From Chitinophagales bacterium (GTDB taxonomy: Bacteria; Bacteroidota; Bacteroidia; Chitinophagales; Chitinophagaceae): 64,000 bases of DNA. A model generated the notes under the pieces. The model was not told where the DNA came from, did not search any database, and saw nothing but the letters and a program-made list of their open reading frames with translations. This document shows, piece by piece, positions 33,236 to 39,565 of this stretch; the stretch's first letter is position 1, and each line of letters starts with the position of its first letter. Position numbers and translations under genes: made by a program. The stretch covers positions 1-64,000 of the forward strand of contig JACJXR010000009.1 of NCBI GenBank assembly GCA_020636505.1, given 5' to 3'.

Positions 33236-33629
33236 TTTTATGACTATTTATAAACTGTTCAACATGCTCCTTTGTATATAGGTATTTTCTGCTTCCTGGA
33301 GCTTTTACAAATCCGATATAACCATTATCACGATACTTCTGTAATGTCTTGCGACTTACTTTCAACATGCGGCAAACTTGTGCTGTATTGTAGTATTGTG
33401 TTTCTTCAGCATGTTCTTTGCTGAAATGTTGAAGAATAAACTGCTTAACCGCAGTGATTACTTCTGGGCTGTCTAAAGCCTGTAACACCTCATCTTTTAC
33501 ATAGACGTTACCTAGTGCATCTACATATGCACCTTTCTGTTTCCCTTCGTCGAGGTATACCTGTAGCCTTTGTTCAGGCATACCTAGACGTCTGGCTAAT
33601 GCCAGTTTCTCATTCTTGTTTTTAGGCAT
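33228..33629 (-). CDS. Helix-turn-helix protein, excisionase/MerR-like
   Basis: 133 residues. The C-terminal half (YYNTAQVCRMLKVSRKTLQK, then YRDNGYIGFVKAPGSRKYLYTKEHVEQFI) is an HTH_17/excisionase-type winged helix: a two-helix DNA reader, then a wing with the pattern P-G-S-R-K-Y-x-Y. The first ~65 residues are charged and contain YVDALGNVYVKDEVL, a second possible small DNA-binding or dimerisation unit. Such genes next to a tyrosine recombinase usually encode the directionality factor (Xis) or a regulator. Likely site(s): palindromes at 33643-33864 or the 21-bp end repeats. Role inferred. Confidence 0.75.
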   Translation of the reverse strand: MPKNKNEKLALARRLGMPEQRLQVYLDEGKQKGAYVDALGNVYVKDEVLQALDSPEVITAVKQFILQHFSKEHAEETQYYNTAQVCRMLKVSRKTLQKYRDNGYIGFVKAPGSRKYLYTKEHVEQFINSHKNG

Positions 33630-33642
33630 AATAAACCTGTTA

Positions 33643-33864
33643 GTACTGCTTCATAGCAATACATGTTAATTAATACAACATGTAAGACTACCACGCCGTG
33701 CTGTGGTAGAATCCGTATGCTTGGGTATACTGATACTGTAAGTATACACCTAAACAAATTCAGCCTTACAGCAATATCAGACTGAACCTGTCAATGAAGC
33801 CCCACTAATGCTCAAGAGATTGAGCTTTTAGGTTCTAAGTGGAGTAATACGACTATTGTCGTAT
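33643..33864. other. Palindrome-dense structured non-coding region
   Basis: In 222 bp I find seven inverted repeats: 33643-33662 (one mismatch), acatgtt/aacatgt (33661-33667, 33677-33683), ctaccac/gtggtag (33688-33694, 33703-33709), ggtatac/gtatac-a-cc (33724-33750), ttcag/ctgaa (33759-33786), gctcaa-gaga-ttgagc (33810-33825, a GNRA tetraloop on the plus strand) and atacgac-tatt-gtcgtat (33847-33864). In addition gaacc (33784-33788)/ggttc (33831-33835) and ccact (33802-33806)/agtgg (33838-33842) interleave as in a pseudoknot. It lies between the recombinase and the HTH gene and codes for nothing I can see. Candidates: structured RNA, origin of transfer or single-strand origin, or a cluster of recombinase/Xis sites. 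Confidence 0.55.
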
Positions 33865-33899
33865 AGCAAAACTATGTTTCTGCTTTGTTTTTACAAAAA

Positions 33900-35111
33900 T
33901 TATTCATCAAACGCTTTCATAGACTGATCCAAGTCGGCATTGACGATCTTAGCGTAAATAAGAGTCTCTCGTATGTTTGCATGGCCTAATAGCTTTTGTA
34001 CATGTTCTATAGGTATTCCTCTTCGCAGGGCATTTGTTGCAAATGAGTGTCTGCTAACGTGAAAGGAAAGATTTTTATTAATATCTGCTTTTTTCGCTAT
34101 TGATTTCAGGTTCTTATTGATCTTAGCAGTAGCTAAAGTAATTGCTTTGTCTAGCTTAACAGGGTCTGCTTTTGTAATATCCTCATGCAAGCATGCGAAT
34201 ACATAGTCGTTCTCTTCGTTTCCTTTAGCCCTGTATCTGTTTAGGATATTCTGAGCGACTTTAGGCATGTATATAGTAGATTGAACGCCTGTCTTCTGAA
34301 TAACAATGTTTATATGCTCTCCGGATATGTTCCCCCATTTCAGTAATAACACATCTGATACTCTCAGTCCACATGCATAACATGAAAAAATGAACATGTC
34401 ACGGTGTTTTTGTAGTCTAGGGCTGTCCGATAGGTCCAAATGCATGATAGCATCGATCTCATGTTGAAGAAGATACGCTCTCTCTGTTTTTGCTGATCTT
34501 AAGGTTATCTTTCCAAAAGGGTTGTCCCTTTGCTCGATTAGCCCTTCCTTGACTGCTGTATTAAATACCTGACGGATGAATTTAAGATTACTGTGAACGG
34601 TACTGGCAGAGTTGCCAATAACTTTAACCATATACCTTTCGTATTTCTTGATAAAACTTACGTCAATATCTGTAAATGCATAACTGTCTTTTCCAACATA
34701 CTTTTTTAGTTTAGCAATTACAGATTTCGTTCGATCATATGTACCTATTTTACCTTTTGCATAATATCCGTTAACAATACTGTTTGCGACTGCGAAAAAG
34801 TCTTCATTGCTGGTTCCGTTCAAGGTTGCTTTTATCTCTTTAACGCTGACATGAAGGTCTTTGCTCTCTGTCTTCAAGAGACTATTAAGGATAGCAGTTT
34901 CTTTCGTTCTAAGCATATTATTCATACGAACACTATTTGGGTGGGTAGTTTTCACGACCTTTCTTTGGTCATCCCAGAATCGCTCTTCTATTCGTATGCC
35001 AGTTGCAATATTTGTACTTTTTCGGTTTTTAATTATCCTGAAATAAAGGGGTAGTGTTCCTTTCTTGTTTAGCTTATCCTTTCTTAGTACTAGTTGTATA
35101 GATGATGCCAT
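33900..35111 (-). CDS. int: Tyrosine recombinase (integrase) of the element
   Basis: About 403 residues from the ATG at 35111 (MASSIQLVLRKDKLNKKG); an in-frame ATG at 35147 would add 12 residues lacking in relatives. Domains in order: an arm-type DNA-binding region typical of Bacteroidota integrases (residues 1-90), a SAM-like core-binding domain (100-190), and the catalytic domain (210-400). Catalytic residues are seen: Arg in CYACGLRVSDVLLLKWG, HVSRHSFATNALRRG, His in LLGHANIRETLIYAKI with the nucleophilic Tyr in the same stretch. It integrates the element into the tRNA-Arg 3' end by the 16-bp core. Its start points toward the right att, 160 bp away. Confidence 0.95.
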   Translation of the reverse strand: MASSIQLVLRKDKLNKKGTLPLYFRIIKNRKSTNIATGIRIEERFWDDQRKVVKTTHPNSVRMNNMLRTKETAILNSLLKTESKDLHVSVKEIKATLNGTSNEDFFAVANSIVNGYYAKGKIGTYDRTKSVIAKLKKYVGKDSYAFTDIDVSFIKKYERYMVKVIGNSASTVHSNLKFIRQVFNTAVKEGLIEQRDNPFGKITLRSAKTERAYLLQHEIDAIMHLDLSDSPRLQKHRDMFIFSCYACGLRVSDVLLLKWGNISGEHINIVIQKTGVQSTIYMPKVAQNILNRYRAKGNEENDYVFACLHEDITKADPVKLDKAITLATAKINKNLKSIAKKADINKNLSFHVSRHSFATNALRRGIPIEHVQKLLGHANIRETLIYAKIVNADLDQSMKAFDE

Positions 35112-35136
35112 AATTAAATTATTTCTGTAAAAAAAG

Positions 35137-35157
35137 GGGTACAACATGGGGCAAACA
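35137..35157 (+). repeat. End-proximal direct repeat, right copy (possible integrase arm site)
   Basis: gggtacaacat-G-gggcaaaca, 20 of 21 positions identical with 14183-14203 and in the same orientation. It lies 115 bp inside the right att core and 25 bp upstream of the integrase start, so binding here could also repress the integrase gene. Confidence 0.6.
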
Positions 35158-35271
35158 AAAAGGTGTTTTTGCTCCTCAATAATGCCTATTGTTACTCGAT
35201 AAAAAATATTAATATGATTGCTGAGAGAGGAATACAGTAAATCAAAGAGTAAGAATGGGTAGGAAGTGTTT

Positions 35272-35287
35272 TCCTGACGGGGTCACT
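35272..35287 (+). repeat. Right attachment site (att core)
   Basis: Exact 16-bp copy of the tRNA-Arg 3' end (tcctgacggggtcact), same orientation as 14113-14128. It marks the right boundary of the element. No intact tRNA precedes it, so the functional tRNA is the one at the left end. Confidence 0.88.
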
Positions 35288-35295
35288 TGATGATG

Positions 35296-35326
35296 AAGCC
35301 CACCGCAAAGCGGTAGGGCTTTTTTC
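35296..35326 (+). terminator. Displaced original terminator of tRNA-Arg
   Basis: aagcccaccgc (35296-35306) pairs with gcggt-a-gggctt (35310-35321) with one bulged base, followed by a run of T. It starts 8 bp after the right att core. Removing the element would put this hairpin directly behind tRNA-Arg, so it is most simply the tRNA's own terminator, now 21 kb away from it. Confidence 0.8.
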
Positions 35327-35470
35327 TTTGTGTGAACCAAACTTGTTGTAGCGAAACAAAGAAGAAGAAGCCCTGTTGAGACCCGCGACTGGATAATTCC
35401 ACAACTTGTGGAGAGCTCACCCTACAATAAAATCATATTCATTATTTTAATGTCAAAATAGCTAGAGTAC

Positions 35471-35504
35471 CACTTAAGGGAAATACTTATACCCCCTTTA
35501 AGTG
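35471..35504 (+). promoter_or_regulatory. Inverted repeat upstream of the 35523 gene
   Basis: cacttaaggg (35471-35480) and ccctttaagtg (35494-35504) pair with one bulged base around a 13-nt loop, 19 bp before the ATG. It may be an operator or leader hairpin. The rest of the 235-bp gap between the element and this gene holds the tRNA terminator and nothing else I can name. Confidence 0.35.
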
Positions 35505-35522
35505 ATTTATTAATTGAAAAAT

Positions 35523-36425
35523 ATGCCTAGAATATTGTTGTTTTTAATACTAAATATTTTTGCTTGTGCCCAGTCTATTGCACAAGAGAAAGGTGTTGCT
35601 CAATCTATTGCAGATAAGGAACGCATAAATGCCATTAATACCTTAGACTCTCTTTGTTTAAAAGATAAGTATCAGGAAATTATCAACTTTTGTAGTGAAT
35701 CAAACTATCATTTAAACTCTGTTTGCACGTACAACTTAATTGGTGCTCATTATTTTTTAGGTGATTCTATAATAGCCTGGAGTTTATTGGATAAAGAAAT
35801 AAATAGAATTACTTCTAATTCGTCCAATAGTCCTTATGCGTTGCATCTTTTATTGGGTGAGGATTATTCATCCTACAAGAAGTTTTTAATGACTAGCTCG
35901 GCTAAAAGCTACATTGTAAGCATAATGGATTCACTTTATATGATGGAAAGTATTACCGAAAAAGAAAGTGGTAAAGAATTGATGCATCTATTGATTGAAG
36001 ATCAATGGGTTCGAAAAACGTCATCATTATATGATCACTTTAAACCAGACAGAAAACACCTGTTACCTAGTAAAATTGATAGCATGGATGCTATCAAGGC
36101 GCAAAGAGATCATTGTACCAAAGTTTTCGACTTTTATCAAAAGCAAAATAAACTCTTTTCCAAGACAGAAGTAGGAATATTATATTACAGGCAACTATTT
36201 CTTTTTTTTCATGAGGTGGATATGACAAGACGTGACTTTTATCACAAATTATTAAAAGAAGGAGTGGCTTCCGGGGCTTTTAAAATAGAGGCTCAAATGA
36301 ACTTTGAAATGAGTACTCGATTTATTGAAATGGGAGCTTTAGAGTTTTTTAAACATCTGGACGAAATTCAAGAAGAGTATAGAAAGAAATACTCAAAACC
36401 TGGGTACAGATATGGTATATATTAG
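35523..36425 (+). CDS. Secreted hypothetical protein (~300 aa)
   Basis: A signal peptide (MPRILLFLILNIFACAQSIAQ) is clear from the ATG at 35523; a TTG at 35514 would add three residues. The mature part is mostly helical, with long charged stretches (KIDSMDAIKAQRDHCTKVF, EIQEEYRKKYSKPGYRYG). I recognise no domain. It is the first gene outside the element, followed by a hairpin terminator and a convergent gene, so it is a single-gene unit. Periplasmic or outer-membrane location is inferred from the signal peptide. Confidence 0.7.
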   Translation: MPRILLFLILNIFACAQSIAQEKGVAQSIADKERINAINTLDSLCLKDKYQEIINFCSESNYHLNSVCTYNLIGAHYFLGDSIIAWSLLDKEINRITSNSSNSPYALHLLLGEDYSSYKKFLMTSSAKSYIVSIMDSLYMMESITEKESGKELMHLLIEDQWVRKTSSLYDHFKPDRKHLLPSKIDSMDAIKAQRDHCTKVFDFYQKQNKLFSKTEVGILYYRQLFLFFHEVDMTRRDFYHKLLKEGVASGAFKIEAQMNFEMSTRFIEMGALEFFKHLDEIQEEYRKKYSKPGYRYGIY

Positions 36426-36444
36426 GAAATGAGTGCTTTTATCT

Positions 36445-36469
36445 CTTGTTGGTGAAGAACACCAACAAG
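36445..36469. terminator. Hairpin terminator between convergent genes
   Basis: cttgttggtg (36445-36454) and caccaacaag (36460-36469) pair perfectly around a 5-nt loop, 20 bp after the stop of the secreted hypothetical and 23 bp before the end of the DUF983 gene. The T-run is weak on both sides. Confidence 0.6.
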
Positions 36470-36491
36470 GGCGTAAAGGCCGGTAGAGAAC

Positions 36492-36872
36492 CTACTCAAA
36501 CTTCACCCTTGTCAATATATACAAGTACAGCACCTTGGATATACGCATCAGCCATGGTTGTAGCAGTACAACCATAATGGTGGACGCACCAAGCGCATAG
36601 TACATGCTGTTGTCTTTCCACGACAACCCGAATATGACTGCATAAAGTATAAAACAGAGTATATACACCACCACAGTACTTACGTAGTTCATGCCCGGTG
36701 CATCGTTACTTTTGTGTTGCAACGTTTCGCCACACTCGGTACACTTTTCATGCGTGGCCAACATCTTTCCTAGTGGGAATACGCTCTTGTTTATGAAAAC
36801 ATCTCCTTTGCCACAGTGTGGGCACTTCATGCGTACTATACCACGAAGCATTGGAGGCTTTTGCTCAGACAT
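36492..36872 (-). CDS. DUF983 family membrane protein
   Basis: 126 residues. The N-terminal zinc-ribbon-like part has two Cys pairs (MKCPHCGKGD and HEKCTECGE), followed by SNDAPGMNYVS and two transmembrane helices (VVVYILCFILYAVIFGLSW and the next). This matches DUF983 of Bacteroidota and alphaproteobacteria, some of which sit near cytochrome oxidase genes; the function is not established. Here there is no such neighbour. Expressed alone on the minus strand. Confidence 0.88.
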   Translation of the reverse strand: MSEQKPPMLRGIVRMKCPHCGKGDVFINKSVFPLGKMLATHEKCTECGETLQHKSNDAPGMNYVSTVVVYILCFILYAVIFGLSWKDNSMYYALGASTIMVVLLQPWLMRISKVLYLYILTRVKFE

Positions 36873-36917
36873 CTGCTTGTTGTTTCCGTAAAATTAAAAA
36901 AATGGACAACAAAACAC

Positions 36918-36960
36918 TCGTCATTGCGAGGTGTGTAGCGACGTGGTAATCTCACGAAAC
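36918..36960. repeat. REP-like sequence
   Basis: ctcgtcattgcgaggtgtg followed by tagcgacgtggtaatctc: the block tcattgcgagg...gcgacgtgg-aatctc is very like a short repeat found many times in other genomes, which I know from memory with the middle aagcgaagcgacgtggcaatctc. Only one copy is in this window. It lies in the 122-bp gap between the DUF983 gene and a hypothetical gene. Confidence 0.45.
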
Positions 36961-36994
36961 GTTACTCTTACTTGGATATAAACTTCATTTTATA

Positions 36995-37264
36995 CTATTC
37001 ATATATTCCGGTAGCAGTCAATACATATCTGAATTTTGTGAAATCAGGAGTCAATTCAGTCTTAGTAAGCTCTAATATTTTACCCAGTTGCTGTTCGTCG
37101 AGAACGTAACCATCATAGTAATTGACGTCATCGTCTCTATATTCTATAAAATCACTTACTTCAATAGGACTGAATTCAATTTCATATGCTTCTAAAACCG
37201 GTCCTGAATCATTGGTGTCATAAAGTTCAATATGTCTTTCTATTCGTATGAGTTTTCCTAACAT
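36995..37264 (-). CDS. Hypothetical protein (89 aa)
   Basis: No family is recognised. It is acidic, with the stretch EYRDDDVNYYDGYVLDEQQL and a C-terminal beta-type segment (FRYVLTATGIYE). There is no signal peptide or membrane segment. It is divergent from the terminase-like gene at 37330 with 65 bp between them. The two may form a small accessory insertion, next to the REP-like sequence. Confidence 0.55.
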   Translation of the reverse strand: MLGKLIRIERHIELYDTNDSGPVLEAYEIEFSPIEVSDFIEYRDDDVNYYDGYVLDEQQLGKILELTKTELTPDFTKFRYVLTATGIYE

Positions 37265-37329
37265 AACGTAATTTATTACTATTATTTATTGTATATTTGC
37301 TATTATAAATAAACCTAAAACTCAATACC

Positions 37330-37956
37330 ATGAATCAAAAACAACAACGCTTCGTTACGGAGTATCTCCGCATTGGGGATAAGGTCATCGCCTACCGTAT
37401 AGCTTACCAAACACGTTCCACCAACTTGCGCTCATTGGAGTCTGCCGTTAATCGATTACTGAACGACCCCGAAGTGGCCAAAGCTATTTCTGATGTACAG
37501 TCGCGCATACGTGCAGATGTGGAGCAGGAGCTTAAAGAAGAATTCCGCAGAGAACTATTGAGCGTTCAGCGCAAGCGAGAGCTGTTGGCCGCCATCGCTA
37601 CAGGCGATATACTGGTCGAGCAGCATTACAAAGGCAAAGGATGTGCTACTTGCACACAACTAGTAAGGCCAACCATCAACCAAATGCTCAAAGCCATAGA
37701 TATAGACAGTAAGCTGGCAAGGCATTATACAGTCAATAAGCCCGCAAGCAAGACGGATACCATTCAACCTGTAAAGCCCCTTAAGGAGCATAGGGTAGAG
37801 CAGCCTGAACCTACACCAGTACAAGGTGATATTGCCGCTGAACAAGAGTTGGGAGTCATTACAGACGAAAAATTGCATAGGTTCATATGCCCTGAGGTAA
37901 GCAACACAAGGACAATTGCCCTAGTTCCTACCAAACAGTACCAACAATTGGAATAA
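37330..37956 (+). CDS. Orphan phage terminase small subunit-like protein
   Basis: 208 residues. The first ~70 (MNQKQQRFVTEYLRIGDKVI, AYRIAYQTRS, then LLNDPEVAKAISDV) follow the Terminase_2 pattern: KQQRFVxEYL, an HTH, and a VxxAI helix. A helical stretch rich in Arg/Glu (EFRRELLSVQRKRELLAAI) would be the oligomerisation region. It is followed by a Cys pair (GCATC) and a Pro/Glu-rich tail. In phages TerS recognises DNA for packaging. No large terminase, portal or capsid gene is nearby, so this is either a prophage remnant or a domesticated DNA-binding protein. Confidence 0.65.
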   Translation: MNQKQQRFVTEYLRIGDKVIAYRIAYQTRSTNLRSLESAVNRLLNDPEVAKAISDVQSRIRADVEQELKEEFRRELLSVQRKRELLAAIATGDILVEQHYKGKGCATCTQLVRPTINQMLKAIDIDSKLARHYTVNKPASKTDTIQPVKPLKEHRVEQPEPTPVQGDIAAEQELGVITDEKLHRFICPEVSNTRTIALVPTKQYQQLE

Positions 37957-38098
37957 AACATGGATTCTGCAACAAAACACAACAATTTGCAACAAACCGA
38001 TGTTATTGCGATGACCCCGATCTTTTAAAATAATCATAATTTATAGCAGGAAACAAAAGAATAATATGGCCGCTTTTTCTTAACTGGCTTTGTTTACG

Positions 38099-38106
38099 TA
38101 CATTTG
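38099..38106 (+). promoter_or_regulatory. -7 promoter element for the citrate synthase gene
   Basis: TACATTTG fits TAnnTTTG exactly, 59 bp before the ATG at 38166. No TTG is at the right distance, so this is half a promoter. The 209-bp gap around it holds nothing else I can name. Confidence 0.35.
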
Positions 38107-38165
38107 TTAGCCATTTCAAACAGGTTATCATTTTTCAACATATATAATTAACGAGTACATATTTC

Positions 38166-39485
38166 ATGGGTTACATTAAAGAACGTTTCAAAGAAAAGGC
38201 AGACGCGCTGGGAGCAGAGATCAAGGATATCTTGTCGCAGCACGGAGAAAAGGTTATTGGTGAAGTGAAGGTGTCGCAAGCATACCAAGGTATGCGTGGT
38301 ATACCGGGCCTTATTACCGAAACATCTTTATTGGATTCTGAAGAAGGTATCCGTTTCCGTGGTTACTCCATCCCCGAGTTGAGAGAATTGCTGCCAAAGG
38401 CAGAGGGCGGTATAGAGCCGTTGCCTGAAGGTCTGTTCTATCTTATGTTGGTGGGAGAGCTTCCGTCAAAAGAAGATGTGGACCACTTGAGTGCTGTATT
38501 GGCGCGCCGTTCTAATGTGCCAAAACACGTATTCAACATACTGGACAAAATGCCGGTATCCACTCACCCGATGACCTTGTTCTCCATCGGTGTTATGGCA
38601 TTGCAAACCGAGTCTAAGTTTGCCAAGGCATACAAAGACGGTATCAGCAAGAAAGATTACTGGGAGTATACTTACGAAGATACCATCACATTGATAGCCC
38701 GCCTTCCTCAATTGGCTGCTTATATCTACCGCATGAAGTATCATGGTGGTGAAAGCATCGAGCCGGATGCGGACTTGGATTGGGCTGCGAACTTCGCGCA
38801 TATGTTGGGCTACGAAGACAAGAGCTTCTGGGCTTTGATGAGATTGTATATGACCATCCACGCCGACCACGAAGGTGGTAACGTGTCTGCACATGCCACA
38901 CACCTTGTGGGTTCTGCACTTAGCGACCCTTACTTGGCCTTTACAGCGGGTATGACCGGTCTTGCAGGTCCTTTGCACGGCTTGGCCAACCAAGAGGTGA
39001 TAGGCTGGATAGAAGATATGTGTGAGGAGTTGAACACTCAAGAACCATCACAAGAGCAAATAGCACAATACATAAAAGATACATTGGCTGCGGGTAAAGT
39101 GGTTCCGGGTTACGGACACGCGGTATTGCGCAAGACCGACCCTCGTTTCACCGCACAAATGGAGTTTGCCAAGGTACATTGCCCTGATGCTCCTATGGTG
39201 AAGAATGTATGGAAGATATACGAAGTGGCTCCGGACATCTTGAATGCTACCGGAAAGATCAAGAACCCTTGGCCTAACGTTGATGCACACTCAGGTGCTT
39301 TGTTGACGCACTATGGTCTTGTTGAGAAAGAGTTCTATACCGTATTGTTCGGTGTATCTCGTGCTCTTGGTGTATTGGCCAGCCTTTGTTGGGATCGCGC
39401 ACTTGGATTGCCTATCGAGCGTCCTAAGTCGCTTACCACCAAGCGTATCAAAGAGATGATCGGTGAAACCGAGGTTGCCTCTTAA
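38166..39485 (+). CDS. gltA: Citrate synthase, eukaryotic (mitochondrial) type
   Basis: 439 residues. It condenses oxaloacetate and acetyl-CoA to citrate, the entry step of the TCA cycle. The N-terminal stretch MRGIPGLITETSLLDSEEGI with FRGYSIPEL, and HADHEGGNVSAHATHLVGSA with LAGPLHGLANQEV, give the two active-site histidine regions; VPGYGHAVLRKTDPRF holds the third. The catalytic Asp is in NVDAHSGALL. The sequence and length resemble mitochondrial citrate synthase more than the hexameric E. coli form, a type that occurs in some Bacteroidota. Followed by a terminator at 39515-39543, so transcribed on its own. Confidence 0.96.
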   Translation: MGYIKERFKEKADALGAEIKDILSQHGEKVIGEVKVSQAYQGMRGIPGLITETSLLDSEEGIRFRGYSIPELRELLPKAEGGIEPLPEGLFYLMLVGELPSKEDVDHLSAVLARRSNVPKHVFNILDKMPVSTHPMTLFSIGVMALQTESKFAKAYKDGISKKDYWEYTYEDTITLIARLPQLAAYIYRMKYHGGESIEPDADLDWAANFAHMLGYEDKSFWALMRLYMTIHADHEGGNVSAHATHLVGSALSDPYLAFTAGMTGLAGPLHGLANQEVIGWIEDMCEELNTQEPSQEQIAQYIKDTLAAGKVVPGYGHAVLRKTDPRFTAQMEFAKVHCPDAPMVKNVWKIYEVAPDILNATGKIKNPWPNVDAHSGALLTHYGLVEKEFYTVLFGVSRALGVLASLCWDRALGLPIERPKSLTTKRIKEMIGETEVAS

Positions 39486-39514
39486 GAACAAATACATAAA
39501 TATTTATTATAATT

Positions 39515-39543
39515 ACAGAGGCGCTCCAAAGGCGTCTCTGTTT
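39515..39543 (+). terminator. Terminator after citrate synthase
   Basis: acagaggcg (39515-39523) and cgtctctgt (39533-39541) pair with one G-T wobble, followed by TTTATT. It separates gltA from the deoxyhypusine-synthase-like gene. Confidence 0.75.
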
Positions 39544-39565
39544 ATTCCATCATAATATTATTGCA

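Larger units (their letters stand above)
14113..35287 (+). mobile_element. ~21.2-kb integrative element in tRNA-Arg carrying copper/silver resistance
   Basis: Bounded by a 16-bp direct repeat of the tRNA-Arg 3' end, with a tyrosine recombinase gene (33900-35111) at the right end. Its interior is visibly richer in A+T than the flanks. It carries a recombination module, an excisionase-like HTH gene, a polymerase-palm replication-type protein and a metal-efflux cargo. Ordinary chromosomal order resumes at 35288, where a strong terminator, likely the tRNA's original one, follows. No relaxase, coupling protein or type IV secretion gene is visible, so it is better called an integrative (perhaps mobilizable or phage-satellite-like) element than a complete ICE. 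Confidence 0.9.

Noticed and set aside
33910..35111. ATG at 35147 as integrase start
   Set aside because: The 12 added residues (MLYPFFYRNNLI) are not part of the family N-terminus and would overlap the 21-bp end repeat; MASSIQLVLRKDK is the normal beginning.
35192..35404. 70-codon minus-strand frame spanning the right att site
   Set aside because: It runs through the att core and the displaced tRNA terminator, and its product is low-complexity in Ser. Such a frame would be created by the integration itself.
37978..38043. 22-codon frame after the terminase-like gene
   Set aside because: Too short, no coupling to a neighbour, no pattern; no better than chance.
38466..39041. 191-codon antisense frame in citrate synthase
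   Set aside because: Wholly inside a highly conserved enzyme gene; the product has no domain.
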